A stretch of 64,000 bases of DNA from an uncultured Parabacteroides sp. GTDB taxonomy: Bacteria; Bacteroidota; Bacteroidia; Bacteroidales; Tannerellaceae. Below are positions 9,832-17,388 of this stretch, one piece after another. A model generated the notes under the pieces. It did not search any database, was not told where the DNA came from, and saw only the letters and a program-made list of their open reading frames with translations. The translations under genes were made by a program, and so were the position numbers. Position 1 is the stretch's first letter; every line of letters begins with the position of its first letter. The DNA is taken from the NCBI GenBank assembly GCA_944325355.1, contig CALUZS010000010.1, positions 39,045-103,044 on the forward strand, written 5' to 3'.

Positions 9832-9881
9832 TTGATAATACAGAAATAAAACATACCTTTAACGTGTAAATGTATAAAATT
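9832..9881 (+). promoter_or_regulatory. Promoter and conserved start-region repeat, copy 2 (before SGNH hydrolase)
   Basis: TTG at 9832-9834, 19 bases, then TACCTTTA at 9854-9861, followed by the repeat shared with the GH13 promoter (9857-9881 against 7821-7845, one mismatch). The gene starts nine bases after the repeat. Confidence 0.6.
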
Positions 9882-9889
9882 TTTTGGAG

Positions 9890-10660
9890 ATGAAGTTCAG
9901 GGTGATTTTTCTTTTAATGGCTGCATGTACGTTTTTTACTTCTTATGCGGCAGAAAAAGATAAGTATCTCAATATTGTATATATCGGGAACAGTATAACG
10001 TATGGTGCAGGAGTCGAGGATCGGTTACATAATGCCCCTCCTGTGAAAGCGTCGATGTTTTTACGGCAGAAGCCGGATATAAAGAGTGTGCAGTTCAGCA
10101 ATCAAGGCGTTTCCGGAGCAACGACAGTCGATTTCCTTCCGTCTACCAATACGTTGTTTCCGAAGGTGACGGCAGCGGCCGACCAGTTTGCTACCGAAGA
10201 TTGGGCTATGTTGCTCTTTTCGGTCATGCTTGGGACAAACGACAGCGCGATAAAAGGACCTAACGGTTCTCCGGTTTCTCCGTCACAGTATAAAGAAAAT
10301 ATGAAAACTATCTTGGATGCGCTTCTGGAAAAGTACCCCGGTTGCAAAATTGTTGTGCACCGCCCGATATGGTATTCTCCGAATACGCATAACGGTGCTT
10401 TATATTTGAAAGAGGGGTTGAAGCGGTTGAAGAAATATTATCCGCAACTCAAACGTTTGGTTAAAGAGTATCGGGAAACCTATCCGGGAAGGGTGTTTCT
10501 GGGTGATACGGGTGCTTTCAACTATTTTGAGAAATATCATTTGACAAAGGTGCAGGCGGAAGATGGAAATTCAGGTGTTTTCTATCTTCATCCGAACAAG
10601 GAGGGAGCAGCCGACTTAGGGCAGTTCTGGTGCGATGCTATCTATTCTGTGCTGAAATAG
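9890..10660 (+). CDS. Secreted SGNH/GDSL-family hydrolase
   Basis: Exported esterase or lipase of unknown substrate, possibly a carbohydrate deacetylase. A signal peptide (MKFRVIFLLMAACTFFTSYA) precedes block I YIGNSITYGAG (nucleophile Ser in GNS), block III MLGTNDS, and block V LHPNKEGAADLG with the catalytic His. The start is ATG 9890; the in-frame TTG at 9884 overlaps the probable leader. It follows the GH13 gene by 130 bases but has its own copy of the same promoter-proximal repeat, which suggests joint control with the amylase. A terminator follows at 10747-10775. Confidence 0.85.
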   Translation: MKFRVIFLLMAACTFFTSYAAEKDKYLNIVYIGNSITYGAGVEDRLHNAPPVKASMFLRQKPDIKSVQFSNQGVSGATTVDFLPSTNTLFPKVTAAADQFATEDWAMLLFSVMLGTNDSAIKGPNGSPVSPSQYKENMKTILDALLEKYPGCKIVVHRPIWYSPNTHNGALYLKEGLKRLKKYYPQLKRLVKEYRETYPGRVFLGDTGAFNYFEKYHLTKVQAEDGNSGVFYLHPNKEGAADLGQFWCDAIYSVLK

Positions 10661-10746
10661 TGGTTTGTTCCCCTGTTTATAGCCAGTCTGTTGAACCAAA
10701 CGGAATTGCGTCAGTTTGAACTGTCCGGGGAGAAGATAAAAATAAG

Positions 10747-10775
10747 AAAGGCGACCGGTTATCGGTCGCCTTTTC
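10747..10775. terminator. Intrinsic terminator between SGNH hydrolase and ferritin
   Basis: AAAGGCGACCG, loop GTTAT, CGGTCGCCTTTT. It has A on one side and T on the other, so it can serve both convergent genes. Confidence 0.9.
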
Positions 10776-10799
10776 CGTTAACGATAATATGGAATCTTA

Positions 10800-11282
10800 T
10801 CATCGTTTAGACAATTTGTTATCCATGATGGCAATGTGGCATTCTCCATATGCCTTCAATTGTTCGAGGATTGATTTTGCAGTCGATTCCTCTTCTACTT
10901 GTTCGCGTACATATTTAAATAAGAAATCTCTTGAAGCGTGATCCTTGTCTGCTTCGGCAATGTTTACCAAGTTGTCAATCATTTGTGATACGTGACATTC
11001 GTGTTTGTAAACATTTTCGAAAACTTCAATGGCATTTCCCCATGCAGTGGGAACAACATTTACTTGCCCTATCTGGATATCTCCGCCACGGTCGATGGTG
11101 AAGTTTATCATGTCTTCTGCATGTTCAAGTTCTTCCGAAGCTTGTTTTCTCATCCAATGAGCGAATCCGTTTAATCCTTGTTTTTGGAAATAAACTGCCA
11201 TGGATAAGTATAAGTTGGCTGACCACATTTCAGCATTTACCTGTGCGTTGAACGCTTCTGTTAATTTTTGACTTAGTTCCAT
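10800..11282 (-). CDS. ftnA: Bacterial non-heme ferritin
   Basis: Cytosolic iron-storage protein forming a 24-subunit shell that oxidises Fe(II) and stores it as ferric mineral. At 160 residues it has the four-helix ferritin pattern. Ferroxidase residues are visible in NAEMWSANLYLSMAVYF, EELEHAEDMI and REQVEEES. The ATG at 11282 gives MELSQKLTEAFNAQVNAEM, the usual start. Its upstream region (11283-11443) shows no clear -7 box that I can see. The gene stands alone. Confidence 0.96.
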   Translation of the reverse strand: MELSQKLTEAFNAQVNAEMWSANLYLSMAVYFQKQGLNGFAHWMRKQASEELEHAEDMINFTIDRGGDIQIGQVNVVPTAWGNAIEVFENVYKHECHVSQMIDNLVNIAEADKDHASRDFLFKYVREQVEEESTAKSILEQLKAYGECHIAIMDNKLSKR

Positions 11283-11626
11283 AATATGTTTCCTTTTATA
11301 TTGATTTATATTCTGTCTTGATTTATTTCTCCTTTTCGGGAATAATCATTTTCTGAAAAAGAATATTCAAAAAACATGCCAATCTTTTTGATTCATGATT
11401 GTGCCGTGAAAGGGCGGAGAGAAGTTGTTAAAACCGGAAGGAAATGACAATTTGTCACCAGACACTTCCTCGTGCACTTAAAGGTATCTGTTTGTCGGAT
11501 TTGATTTCGTTATCCGTTGTTGTCTCCGTTTTCTGTGTGTTATTTGTTTGTAAGGAGTGGGGAATGTGCAAGAAAATTCCTAACTTTGCAAAATTATTTA
11601 AGGATATCGTAATAATTAGGAAACTT
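11283..11626. other. Intergenic region, ferritin to IMPDH (344 bp), with IMPDH promoter box
   Basis: This is the divergent region between ftnA and guaB. TAACTTTG at 11581-11588 is an exact -7 consensus about 38 bases before the guaB ATG, but I see no good TTTG 19 bases upstream. The open frame from 11444 into guaB has no coding look. Nothing else is recognisable. Confidence 0.5.
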
Positions 11627-13120
11627 ATGGCAGTCTATTTAGAAGATGTATCGAGAACATTTGGTGAATATTTGTTGATTCCCGGATTGACAACGAAACA
11701 ATGTGTACCGACAAATGTTTCTTTGAAAACTCCGCTCGTAAAGCATAAAGCGGGAGAAAAATCGGCGATTGAACTCAATATCCCATTCGTTTCTGCAATT
11801 ATGCAGTCGGTTTCCGGTCCGGAGCTTGCGATTGAATTGGCACGTAATGGCGGTCTCTCGTTTATTTTCGGTTCGCAAACAATCGAAAACCAGGCAGAAA
11901 TGGTCCGGAAGGTGAAAAAGTTTAAGGCAGGTTTTGTAATCAGTGATTCCAATTTGACTCCGGAAAATACGCTTGCCGACGTTTTGGATTTGGTTCATCG
12001 TACAGGTCATTCAACCATAGGTATTACCCATGACGGTACTGCCAACGGAAAGTTGCTTGGAATGGTTACCAGCCGTGACTATCGGGTGGAAAAGGATTCG
12101 CCGGAGACAAAGATAAAGGAGTTCATGACTCCGTTTGACAAATTGATTGTCGGGGAACTTGGTATCTCTTTGAAAGACGCCAATCAGATTATTTGGGAGC
12201 ATAAATTGAATACGTTGCCGATAATAAACAAGAGCCAGAATTTGCAATACTTCGTGTTCCGCAAGGATTACGACAGCCATCGTGAGAATCCAAACGAGTT
12301 GTCGGGTAAGGACAAGACTTTGTTGGTTGGCGCCGGAATCAATACCCGCGATTATAAAGAACGTGTCCCGGCGTTGGTTGAAGCCGGTGTAGACGTTGTC
12401 TGCATAGACTCTTCCGACGGTTACTCGGAATGGCAGTACGACACGCTCCGTTGGATTAAAGATACCTACGGAGACAAAGTACTGGTTGGAGCCGGTAATG
12501 TGGTGGATAAAGAAGGTTTCGATTATCTGGTTAATGCTGGTGCAGACTTTATAAAGGTCGGAATCGGTGGTGGTTCCATCTGCATTACTCGTGAGCAGAA
12601 AGGAATCGGACGCGGACAGGCAACGGCGTTGATTGATGTCGCAAAAGCTCGGAATGAGTACTTTGAAAAGACCGGTATTTATATTCCGGTTTGTAGCGAT
12701 GGTGGCTTGGTTCATGATTATCACATGGTATTGGCTTTGGCAATGGGTGCCGACTTTCTGATGATGGGTCGCTATTTTGCCCGCTTCGATGAATCTCCTA
12801 CGAAGAAATTAAGAATCGGAAATAATTTCGTGAAAGAGTATTGGGGTGAAGGCTCTAACCGCGCGAAGAACTGGCAGCGCTATGATATGGGCGGCAGCGA
12901 AGCTTTGAAGTTTGAAGAAGGAGTAGATAGCTACGTTCCATACGCCGGAAAGATGAAAGACAATCTGGATGTGACGCTCGGTAAAATCCGTGCGACCATG
13001 TGTAGTTGCGGCTCGATAACGATACCCGATTTGCAGAAGAATGCGAAAATTACGTTGGTCTCTTCTACCAGTATCGTAGAAGGTGGCGCACACGATGTGA
13101 TTTTGAAAGATCAAGGTTGA
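11627..13120 (+). CDS. guaB: IMP dehydrogenase
   Basis: NAD-dependent oxidation of IMP to XMP, the committed step of GMP synthesis. The TIM barrel is interrupted by two CBS domains (about residues 95-215). The catalytic loop is [12 protein letters not shown] with the active-site Cys, and the mobile flap has NWQRYD with the catalytic Arg-Tyr pair. ATG 11627 ([20 protein letters not shown]) gives 497 residues. The long in-frame extension from 11444 has no homology and contains the promoter box. The sequence as I recall it is strikingly close to the Tritrichomonas foetus enzyme. It is followed by a terminator. Confidence 0.95.
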   Translation: MAVYLEDVSRTFGEYLLIPGLTTKQCVPTNVSLKTPLVKHKAGEKSAIELNIPFVSAIMQSVSGPELAIELARNGGLSFIFGSQTIENQAEMVRKVKKFKAGFVISDSNLTPENTLADVLDLVHRTGHSTIGITHDGTANGKLLGMVTSRDYRVEKDSPETKIKEFMTPFDKLIVGELGISLKDANQIIWEHKLNTLPIINKSQNLQYFVFRKDYDSHRENPNELSGKDKTLLVGAGINTRDYKERVPALVEAGVDVVCIDSSDGYSEWQYDTLRWIKDTYGDKVLVGAGNVVDKEGFDYLVNAGADFIKVGIGGGSICITREQKGIGRGQATALIDVAKARNEYFEKTGIYIPVCSDGGLVHDYHMVLALAMGADFLMMGRYFARFDESPTKKLRIGNNFVKEYWGEGSNRAKNWQRYDMGGSEALKFEEGVDSYVPYAGKMKDNLDVTLGKIRATMCSCGSITIPDLQKNAKITLVSSTSIVEGGAHDVILKDQG

Positions 13121-13140
13121 TATAAATATTCTGGATTTGT

Positions 13141-13177
13141 ATCCGGCGGGGAGTTTCTCTTCGCCGGATTGTTTTTT
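13141..13177 (+). terminator. Intrinsic terminator of guaB
   Basis: ATCCGGCG and CGCCGGAT flank a 13-base loop, followed by TGTTTTTTG. Confidence 0.85.
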
Positions 13178-13236
13178 GAGCCTGTTCAATGATTGGAAAA
13201 GATATTCCTGTTTTGAGACTTGAAATGCGAGAAAAA

Positions 13237-13965
13237 ATGAAACGAATCGTAATTGTTGGGGCAACTTCGGGGATAGGTCTGGAGGTAGCGAAGCTGTATA
13301 TGGCAAAAGGTTGGAAAGTTGGTGTTGCCGGTCGGAATGTGTCGGTCTTGGAGTGGTTGAAAGCTTCCAATTCTGAATCAGTGGAGACGCAGGTGTTGGA
13401 TGTTTGCCGTGAGGATGCTGCGCAACGTTTGAATGGCTTGGTCAAGAAATTGGGTGGTATGGACGTATATCTTCATTGTGCAGGTATCGGAAAGCAGAAT
13501 ATGGATTTGGAAGAATCGATAGAGACTGGTACGGTGCAGACTAATGTCGCCGGTTTTGTCCGGATGGTGATGGCGGTTTTCCATTTTTTTGAGAAGCAAG
13601 GAAGCGGGCATATAGCGGTTATCAGCTCCATCGCCGGAACTAAAGGGCTGGGAGCTGCGCCATCTTATTCAGCTACGAAATGTTTCCAAAACAGTTATAT
13701 GGAGGCGTTGGAGCAGCAGATACGGATGCGGGGATTGGATATCCGGGTGACGGACATCCGTCCTGGATTTGTCGATACGCCGTTGTTGCAAGGCGGCACT
13801 TATCCGGCGTTGATGCGTCCCGAGAAAGTCGCAAAAGCGATTGTACGAGCCATCGACCGGAAGAAATCGGTTGCCGTTATCGATTGGAAGTATCGGATAC
13901 TTGTCTTTTTCTGGCGAATGATTCCCCGTTATCTTTGGGTACGAATGAATATACGGACACGATAA
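13237..13965 (+). CDS. Short-chain dehydrogenase/reductase
   Basis: NAD(P)-dependent oxidoreductase of unknown substrate. The cofactor motif GATSGIG is at the N-terminus. NVAG and the catalytic SSIAG...YSATK (Ser, Tyr, Lys) follow. At 242 residues it is a classical SDR of the type often annotated as SDR family NAD(P)-dependent oxidoreductase. I chose ATG 13237 because MKRIVIVGATSGIG puts the glycine motif at the normal distance; ATG 13189 and 13225 are in-frame but add a non-conserved leader. It shares a bidirectional terminator with the convergent GH2 gene. Confidence 0.85.
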   Translation: MKRIVIVGATSGIGLEVAKLYMAKGWKVGVAGRNVSVLEWLKASNSESVETQVLDVCREDAAQRLNGLVKKLGGMDVYLHCAGIGKQNMDLEESIETGTVQTNVAGFVRMVMAVFHFFEKQGSGHIAVISSIAGTKGLGAAPSYSATKCFQNSYMEALEQQIRMRGLDIRVTDIRPGFVDTPLLQGGTYPALMRPEKVAKAIVRAIDRKKSVAVIDWKYRILVFFWRMIPRYLWVRMNIRTR

Positions 13966-14003
13966 CTTTTTATTGTAAGTTTCGTTGGATTCCAATAAAA
14001 TAA

Positions 14004-14032
14004 AGAGCTGGTAGAAAAATTCTGCCAGCTCT
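14004..14032. terminator. Terminator between SDR and GH2 genes
   Basis: AGAGCTGG and CCAGCTCT form the outer stem, with AGAA/TTCT inside. It lies between two convergent genes. The flanking U-run is weak on the plus strand. Confidence 0.7.
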
Positions 14033-14068
14033 CGTTGTTTATATTATGGAATGGTTTCGGGCTATCGT

Positions 14069-15931
14069 TTATTTTTCTGTTTTGGGCTCTTTTGTGAAGA
14101 TAGCACGGATGCGCTCCATGTCGAATTTCGGTTTACGGTCATAGTAATAGATACCGTTCTGCTCTTGTTCTACATCAGTAAGCTGCGTGTAGCAATATCC
14201 CCAGATGTCATCGGAAAGTGACAAGACGGCATCAACCTGTCCTTCCAAGCGGTGGTAGAACTCTTCCAGCGAATGTGGCGGTTCACCGTATCCCCAAGAG
14301 GTGTTTTGGGCGCTTTTCTCTTGCTGTGCGGGATTCCATTTGATACCGCCAAACTCATCAATCAGATAAGGCATGCTACCTTTCTTGTATGAAGGGAAGT
14401 TGTATTGGTCGGTATATTTGAGGGGGTTGAAGCCGATGTTGCGTTGCTGCAACTGTACCTCCCAGCGTGGAGTTTCAAACATTTTCCCGTTGTTGATAAG
14501 TTGCTCTTTCAATTTGGCAGGATCCTGCTCGTAGTTGTGTACCGTCCAGATGTCGGTAGCGATGTGCGTTCCTCCGCTGGCTCCGTGGAATGGACGTGTC
14601 GGGTCAATCATTTTGGTCAATGCATACAAATCTTCCATGAAGCGGGGATATTGTACGCGGTCGGGCCAGAACTCCTCGTTTGTCGGAGTCCAGATAAGTA
14701 GCGACGGGTGGTTACGGTCACGGCTTACGATGCTTGCCCATTCCGTCATGAAGTTTCTGGCAACTTCCACATCGTTGCAATCCATACCCCAACTTGACGC
14801 TTCACCCCAAGTCAGGTAGCCCAATTTGTCTGCCCAGTAATAGAATCGTTCTTCAAATACTTTCTGGTGAAGACGTGCTCCGTTGAATCCGGCAGCCATT
14901 GATAATTCGATGTCTTTTTTCAGCGCCTCATCGCTCGGTGCGGTCCATATTCCGTCGGGATAGAAACCTTGGTCGAGAACCAAACGTTGGTAATAAGGTT
15001 CGTTGTTCAAGAAAATCTTATTCCCTTCAATATGGATTTTTCTCATTCCCAGATAACTGTTCACGCGGTCTACCACATTCCCTTCCTTGTTATAAACAAT
15101 GTATTCCACATCATAGAGGAATGGGTTTTCCGGACTCCATGTTTTCATTTTCTTGACCGGCAGTACAACGGTAGAGTGTGCGCTTGCTGTCACTTTCTTG
15201 CTGGCAACAGTCTTTTCGCCATCTTTCAGGATTACTTCCAGCTTCCCGCCCAATTCTTGATAGAAACGGGGATGGATAACAACCTCTTTCTGGTCAATGT
15301 CGGTAATGACCTGTACCGAGTGGAGACCTTCCGGTGCTACGGCTTCCATCCATACGGTCTGCCAGATACCGGTCGTGCGGGTATAATTGCAGGCATACGA
15401 TTCGTATTGCAGGTTCTGTTTTCCCGCAGGCTGTTTCCCTGAGCGGACGTCGCTCTCAACAAATACGACCAGATTGTGTGTAGAGCCGGGCTTTACCAAA
15501 TCGGTGATGTTAACGGCAAACGACGACATCCCGCCGAAATGACGTGCGGCAAATACCCCGTCGATATAGATTTCGGCTTTGTAATAGACAGCACCGAAAT
15601 TCAGGAAAATATTTTTTCCGTTCCAGTTTTCGGGGATGGAGATTTTCCGGTGATACCAGAAGCAGTTGATAAAATCGGTGTATCCTACACCGGAAAGTTT
15701 GCTTTCCGGGCAAAACGGAACGGTGATTTTGTCTTGAAATCCTTCAGATTTGTACAAGCCGCGCTCCATACCGGATGCGCTGAAATCGAACGAATAGGTC
15801 CATTCGCCGTTCAAGTTGACCCAGTCGGTTCGTTCGAACTGTGGGCGTGGATACTCCGCGCGTGGTTGGGCGCATAAGTTGGTTACGATACTTATTGCAG
15901 CCAATAGTGCAAAAATGGTTTTTTTCATCAT
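14069..15931 (-). CDS. Secreted glycoside hydrolase family 2 enzyme (beta-galactosidase/glucuronidase type)
   Basis: Exported exo-glycosidase acting on beta-linked sugars; the exact sugar cannot be read from sequence. A signal peptide (MMKKTIFALLAAISIVTNLC) is followed by a GH2 sugar-binding jelly roll (WVNLNGEWTYSFD), an immunoglobulin-like domain and the TIM barrel. The acid/base Glu is in IWTPTNEEFW and the nucleophile Glu in LIDEFGGI. At 620 residues it is a compact GH2. The start is ATG 15931, since the open frame upstream overlaps the preceding gene region. It lies 32 bases after an SGNH esterase gene in the same direction, so esterase and glycosidase probably act together on an acylated glycan. 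Confidence 0.9.
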   Translation of the reverse strand: MMKKTIFALLAAISIVTNLCAQPRAEYPRPQFERTDWVNLNGEWTYSFDFSASGMERGLYKSEGFQDKITVPFCPESKLSGVGYTDFINCFWYHRKISIPENWNGKNIFLNFGAVYYKAEIYIDGVFAARHFGGMSSFAVNITDLVKPGSTHNLVVFVESDVRSGKQPAGKQNLQYESYACNYTRTTGIWQTVWMEAVAPEGLHSVQVITDIDQKEVVIHPRFYQELGGKLEVILKDGEKTVASKKVTASAHSTVVLPVKKMKTWSPENPFLYDVEYIVYNKEGNVVDRVNSYLGMRKIHIEGNKIFLNNEPYYQRLVLDQGFYPDGIWTAPSDEALKKDIELSMAAGFNGARLHQKVFEERFYYWADKLGYLTWGEASSWGMDCNDVEVARNFMTEWASIVSRDRNHPSLLIWTPTNEEFWPDRVQYPRFMEDLYALTKMIDPTRPFHGASGGTHIATDIWTVHNYEQDPAKLKEQLINNGKMFETPRWEVQLQQRNIGFNPLKYTDQYNFPSYKKGSMPYLIDEFGGIKWNPAQQEKSAQNTSWGYGEPPHSLEEFYHRLEGQVDAVLSLSDDIWGYCYTQLTDVEQEQNGIYYYDRKPKFDMERIRAIFTKEPKTEK

Positions 15932-15963
15932 AGTGTAATATAATAAATATGTGTATAATGCGA

Positions 15964-17046
15964 TTATTTCATGTGTTTTTTGATGACAGGGCAAACCAAA
16001 TCCGCATACCTCATCATGCCGAGGTCCGTGAAGTGTGTCCCGTCGACGGTTGCTTCACTGTCATTGCCAAGCATCTTCTCTGAAGATATCATGTATATTT
16101 TCTTTTCCCCTTTCTTTTTCAGCTCTTTGAAAATACGGTTTACCGTTTCGTTTTTCCTTGTTATCTCTTTTAAGATTTTTTGGTCGAAACGCGAATGCGT
16201 GAAGATTGGATCTTCAATAAAGATAATAGGCGTGTCCGGATGTTTATCACGTATGATGCGGTAGAACTTTTCCATTTTCTCATTCATTTGTTCTACGCTG
16301 GCATTCGGTACGAAGTCGAGGACATATACGGATGCGTCTACTCCGGCAATGAGTTCGGCTATTTCCAAGTCAAGGAGGGCATTCCCGCTGAAGCCCAAGT
16401 TGATGCACTCGCGGTCAAGCCGGCGGGAGATAATGCTTGTGTGCGCCATGCCGGGGCGGTTCGAGCATCCGCCTTGCAAAATGCTTGTCCCGTAAAACAC
16501 GACAGGTTTTTCCCTGACAGGCGAATTGACGACGGGCTGTTCCAAGGCAGACAATGAATCCACCCCTATTTCCAGGCTGGTGATGCCGTCGTATAGGGAG
16601 AGGTAAAGCATGTATTCACGCATTTCCGGTTTCATGTTTGCAATGATGGTTGCGCTGTTTTCTTTCCCGGTCGGGCGTCCGCTGTTTACAAAAGTCCATT
16701 CCCCGTTGTGCAGGCAATAGAGGTCAAGCCCTCGTGTACCTGTTTGTGTCTGGTGGTTCATGGTATTGTTGTACAATGCCGTCCAGCGTGCTGCGATTGT
16801 CGTGGAGTTGCTACGGAAACGGACTGCAAGCCCTGCGCAGTCCTTGCCTAATGTCCAGACAGCCGGGCGTGAGATTCCTTTGAAACGTGCCGGCAAACGT
16901 TCATAACGGGTTTCTGTTTCTTCTGTAGCTTTACCCAACAATGGAAAAGCCGCTGCGTCGTGATAGATAATTTGTGCCTTGATTCCTGCCGATAGTGTAA
17001 TCAGCAGTGCTGTAATAAAGCATTTGGCAATAAAATTCATGGTCAT
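15964..17046 (-). CDS. Secreted SGNH/GDSL hydrolase with GxDLY-type N-terminal domain
   Basis: Predicted exported carbohydrate esterase. A signal peptide (MNFIAKCFITALLITLSAGI) precedes an N-terminal beta domain with GTRGLDLY, the signature of the GxDLY domain that accompanies SGNH_hydro_3 hydrolases. The catalytic domain shows FYGTSILQGGC (Ser nucleophile), GFSGNALLD, and the C-terminal DGTHFTDLGMMRYAD with the Asp-x-x-His pair. ATG 17046 lies six bases past a GGAAA; ATG 17040 is two codons later. It is the first gene of an esterase-GH2 operon. TATCTTTG at 17102 to 17095 on this strand is a likely -7 box. Confidence 0.88.
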   Translation of the reverse strand: MTMNFIAKCFITALLITLSAGIKAQIIYHDAAAFPLLGKATEETETRYERLPARFKGISRPAVWTLGKDCAGLAVRFRSNSTTIAARWTALYNNTMNHQTQTGTRGLDLYCLHNGEWTFVNSGRPTGKENSATIIANMKPEMREYMLYLSLYDGITSLEIGVDSLSALEQPVVNSPVREKPVVFYGTSILQGGCSNRPGMAHTSIISRRLDRECINLGFSGNALLDLEIAELIAGVDASVYVLDFVPNASVEQMNEKMEKFYRIIRDKHPDTPIIFIEDPIFTHSRFDQKILKEITRKNETVNRIFKELKKKGEKKIYMISSEKMLGNDSEATVDGTHFTDLGMMRYADLVCPVIKKHMK

Positions 17047-17388
17047 GTTTCCGCTAATTAAAGAATTTTGCATATCATAAAATATAATTAGAAGCAAAGA
17101 TAGGCAATTAAAAAGAATTTGAAAGCAGAAGTCGGTTGTCAGATGTTTCTTTTTTTCCTTACGGAAGGTCGGCGGTTTTCGGATTTTTGTTGCCCGGTTC
17201 TGTTCCAAGGACTGGGCATCCTTATCTGAAAGGATGGTGATGCTTTATTTATGCTGTTGGCTATTAGTGTTTTAATTGACGATGAAATTGTTTTGTAACG
17301 GGACTGACATGGTAATAAGATGAAAGCGTTATATCCTTGTAATAACCGGATTCTATTTTTGCGCTCGAAATAAGAGAAGTAAATAGAT
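17047..17388. other. Divergent intergenic region (342 bp) between esterase-GH2 operon and TonB receptor
   Basis: It contains a minus-strand -7 box TATCTTTG (17102 to 17095) for the esterase operon and a plus-strand -7 box TATTTTTG (17354-17361) for the TonB receptor. An inverted repeat, GCCCGGTTCT at 17192-17201 and AGGACTGGGC at 17208-17217, makes a 10-bp stem with two G-U pairs and no U-run, so it is not an obvious terminator. No ORF is convincing. Confidence 0.5.

Noticed and set aside
11444..11626. 60-residue N-terminal extension of IMP dehydrogenase
   Set aside because: The exact -7 box TAACTTTG lies inside it and IMPDH proteins start at [12 protein letters not shown] sequence.
14969..15442. 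157-codon ORF antisense to the GH2 gene
   Set aside because: GH2 catalytic motifs and signal peptide are on the other strand; similar antisense frames occur throughout the G+C-richer genes.
17192..17217. 10-bp inverted repeat as a terminator
   Set aside because: No T run on either strand and no gene ends nearby; left as an unexplained structure.
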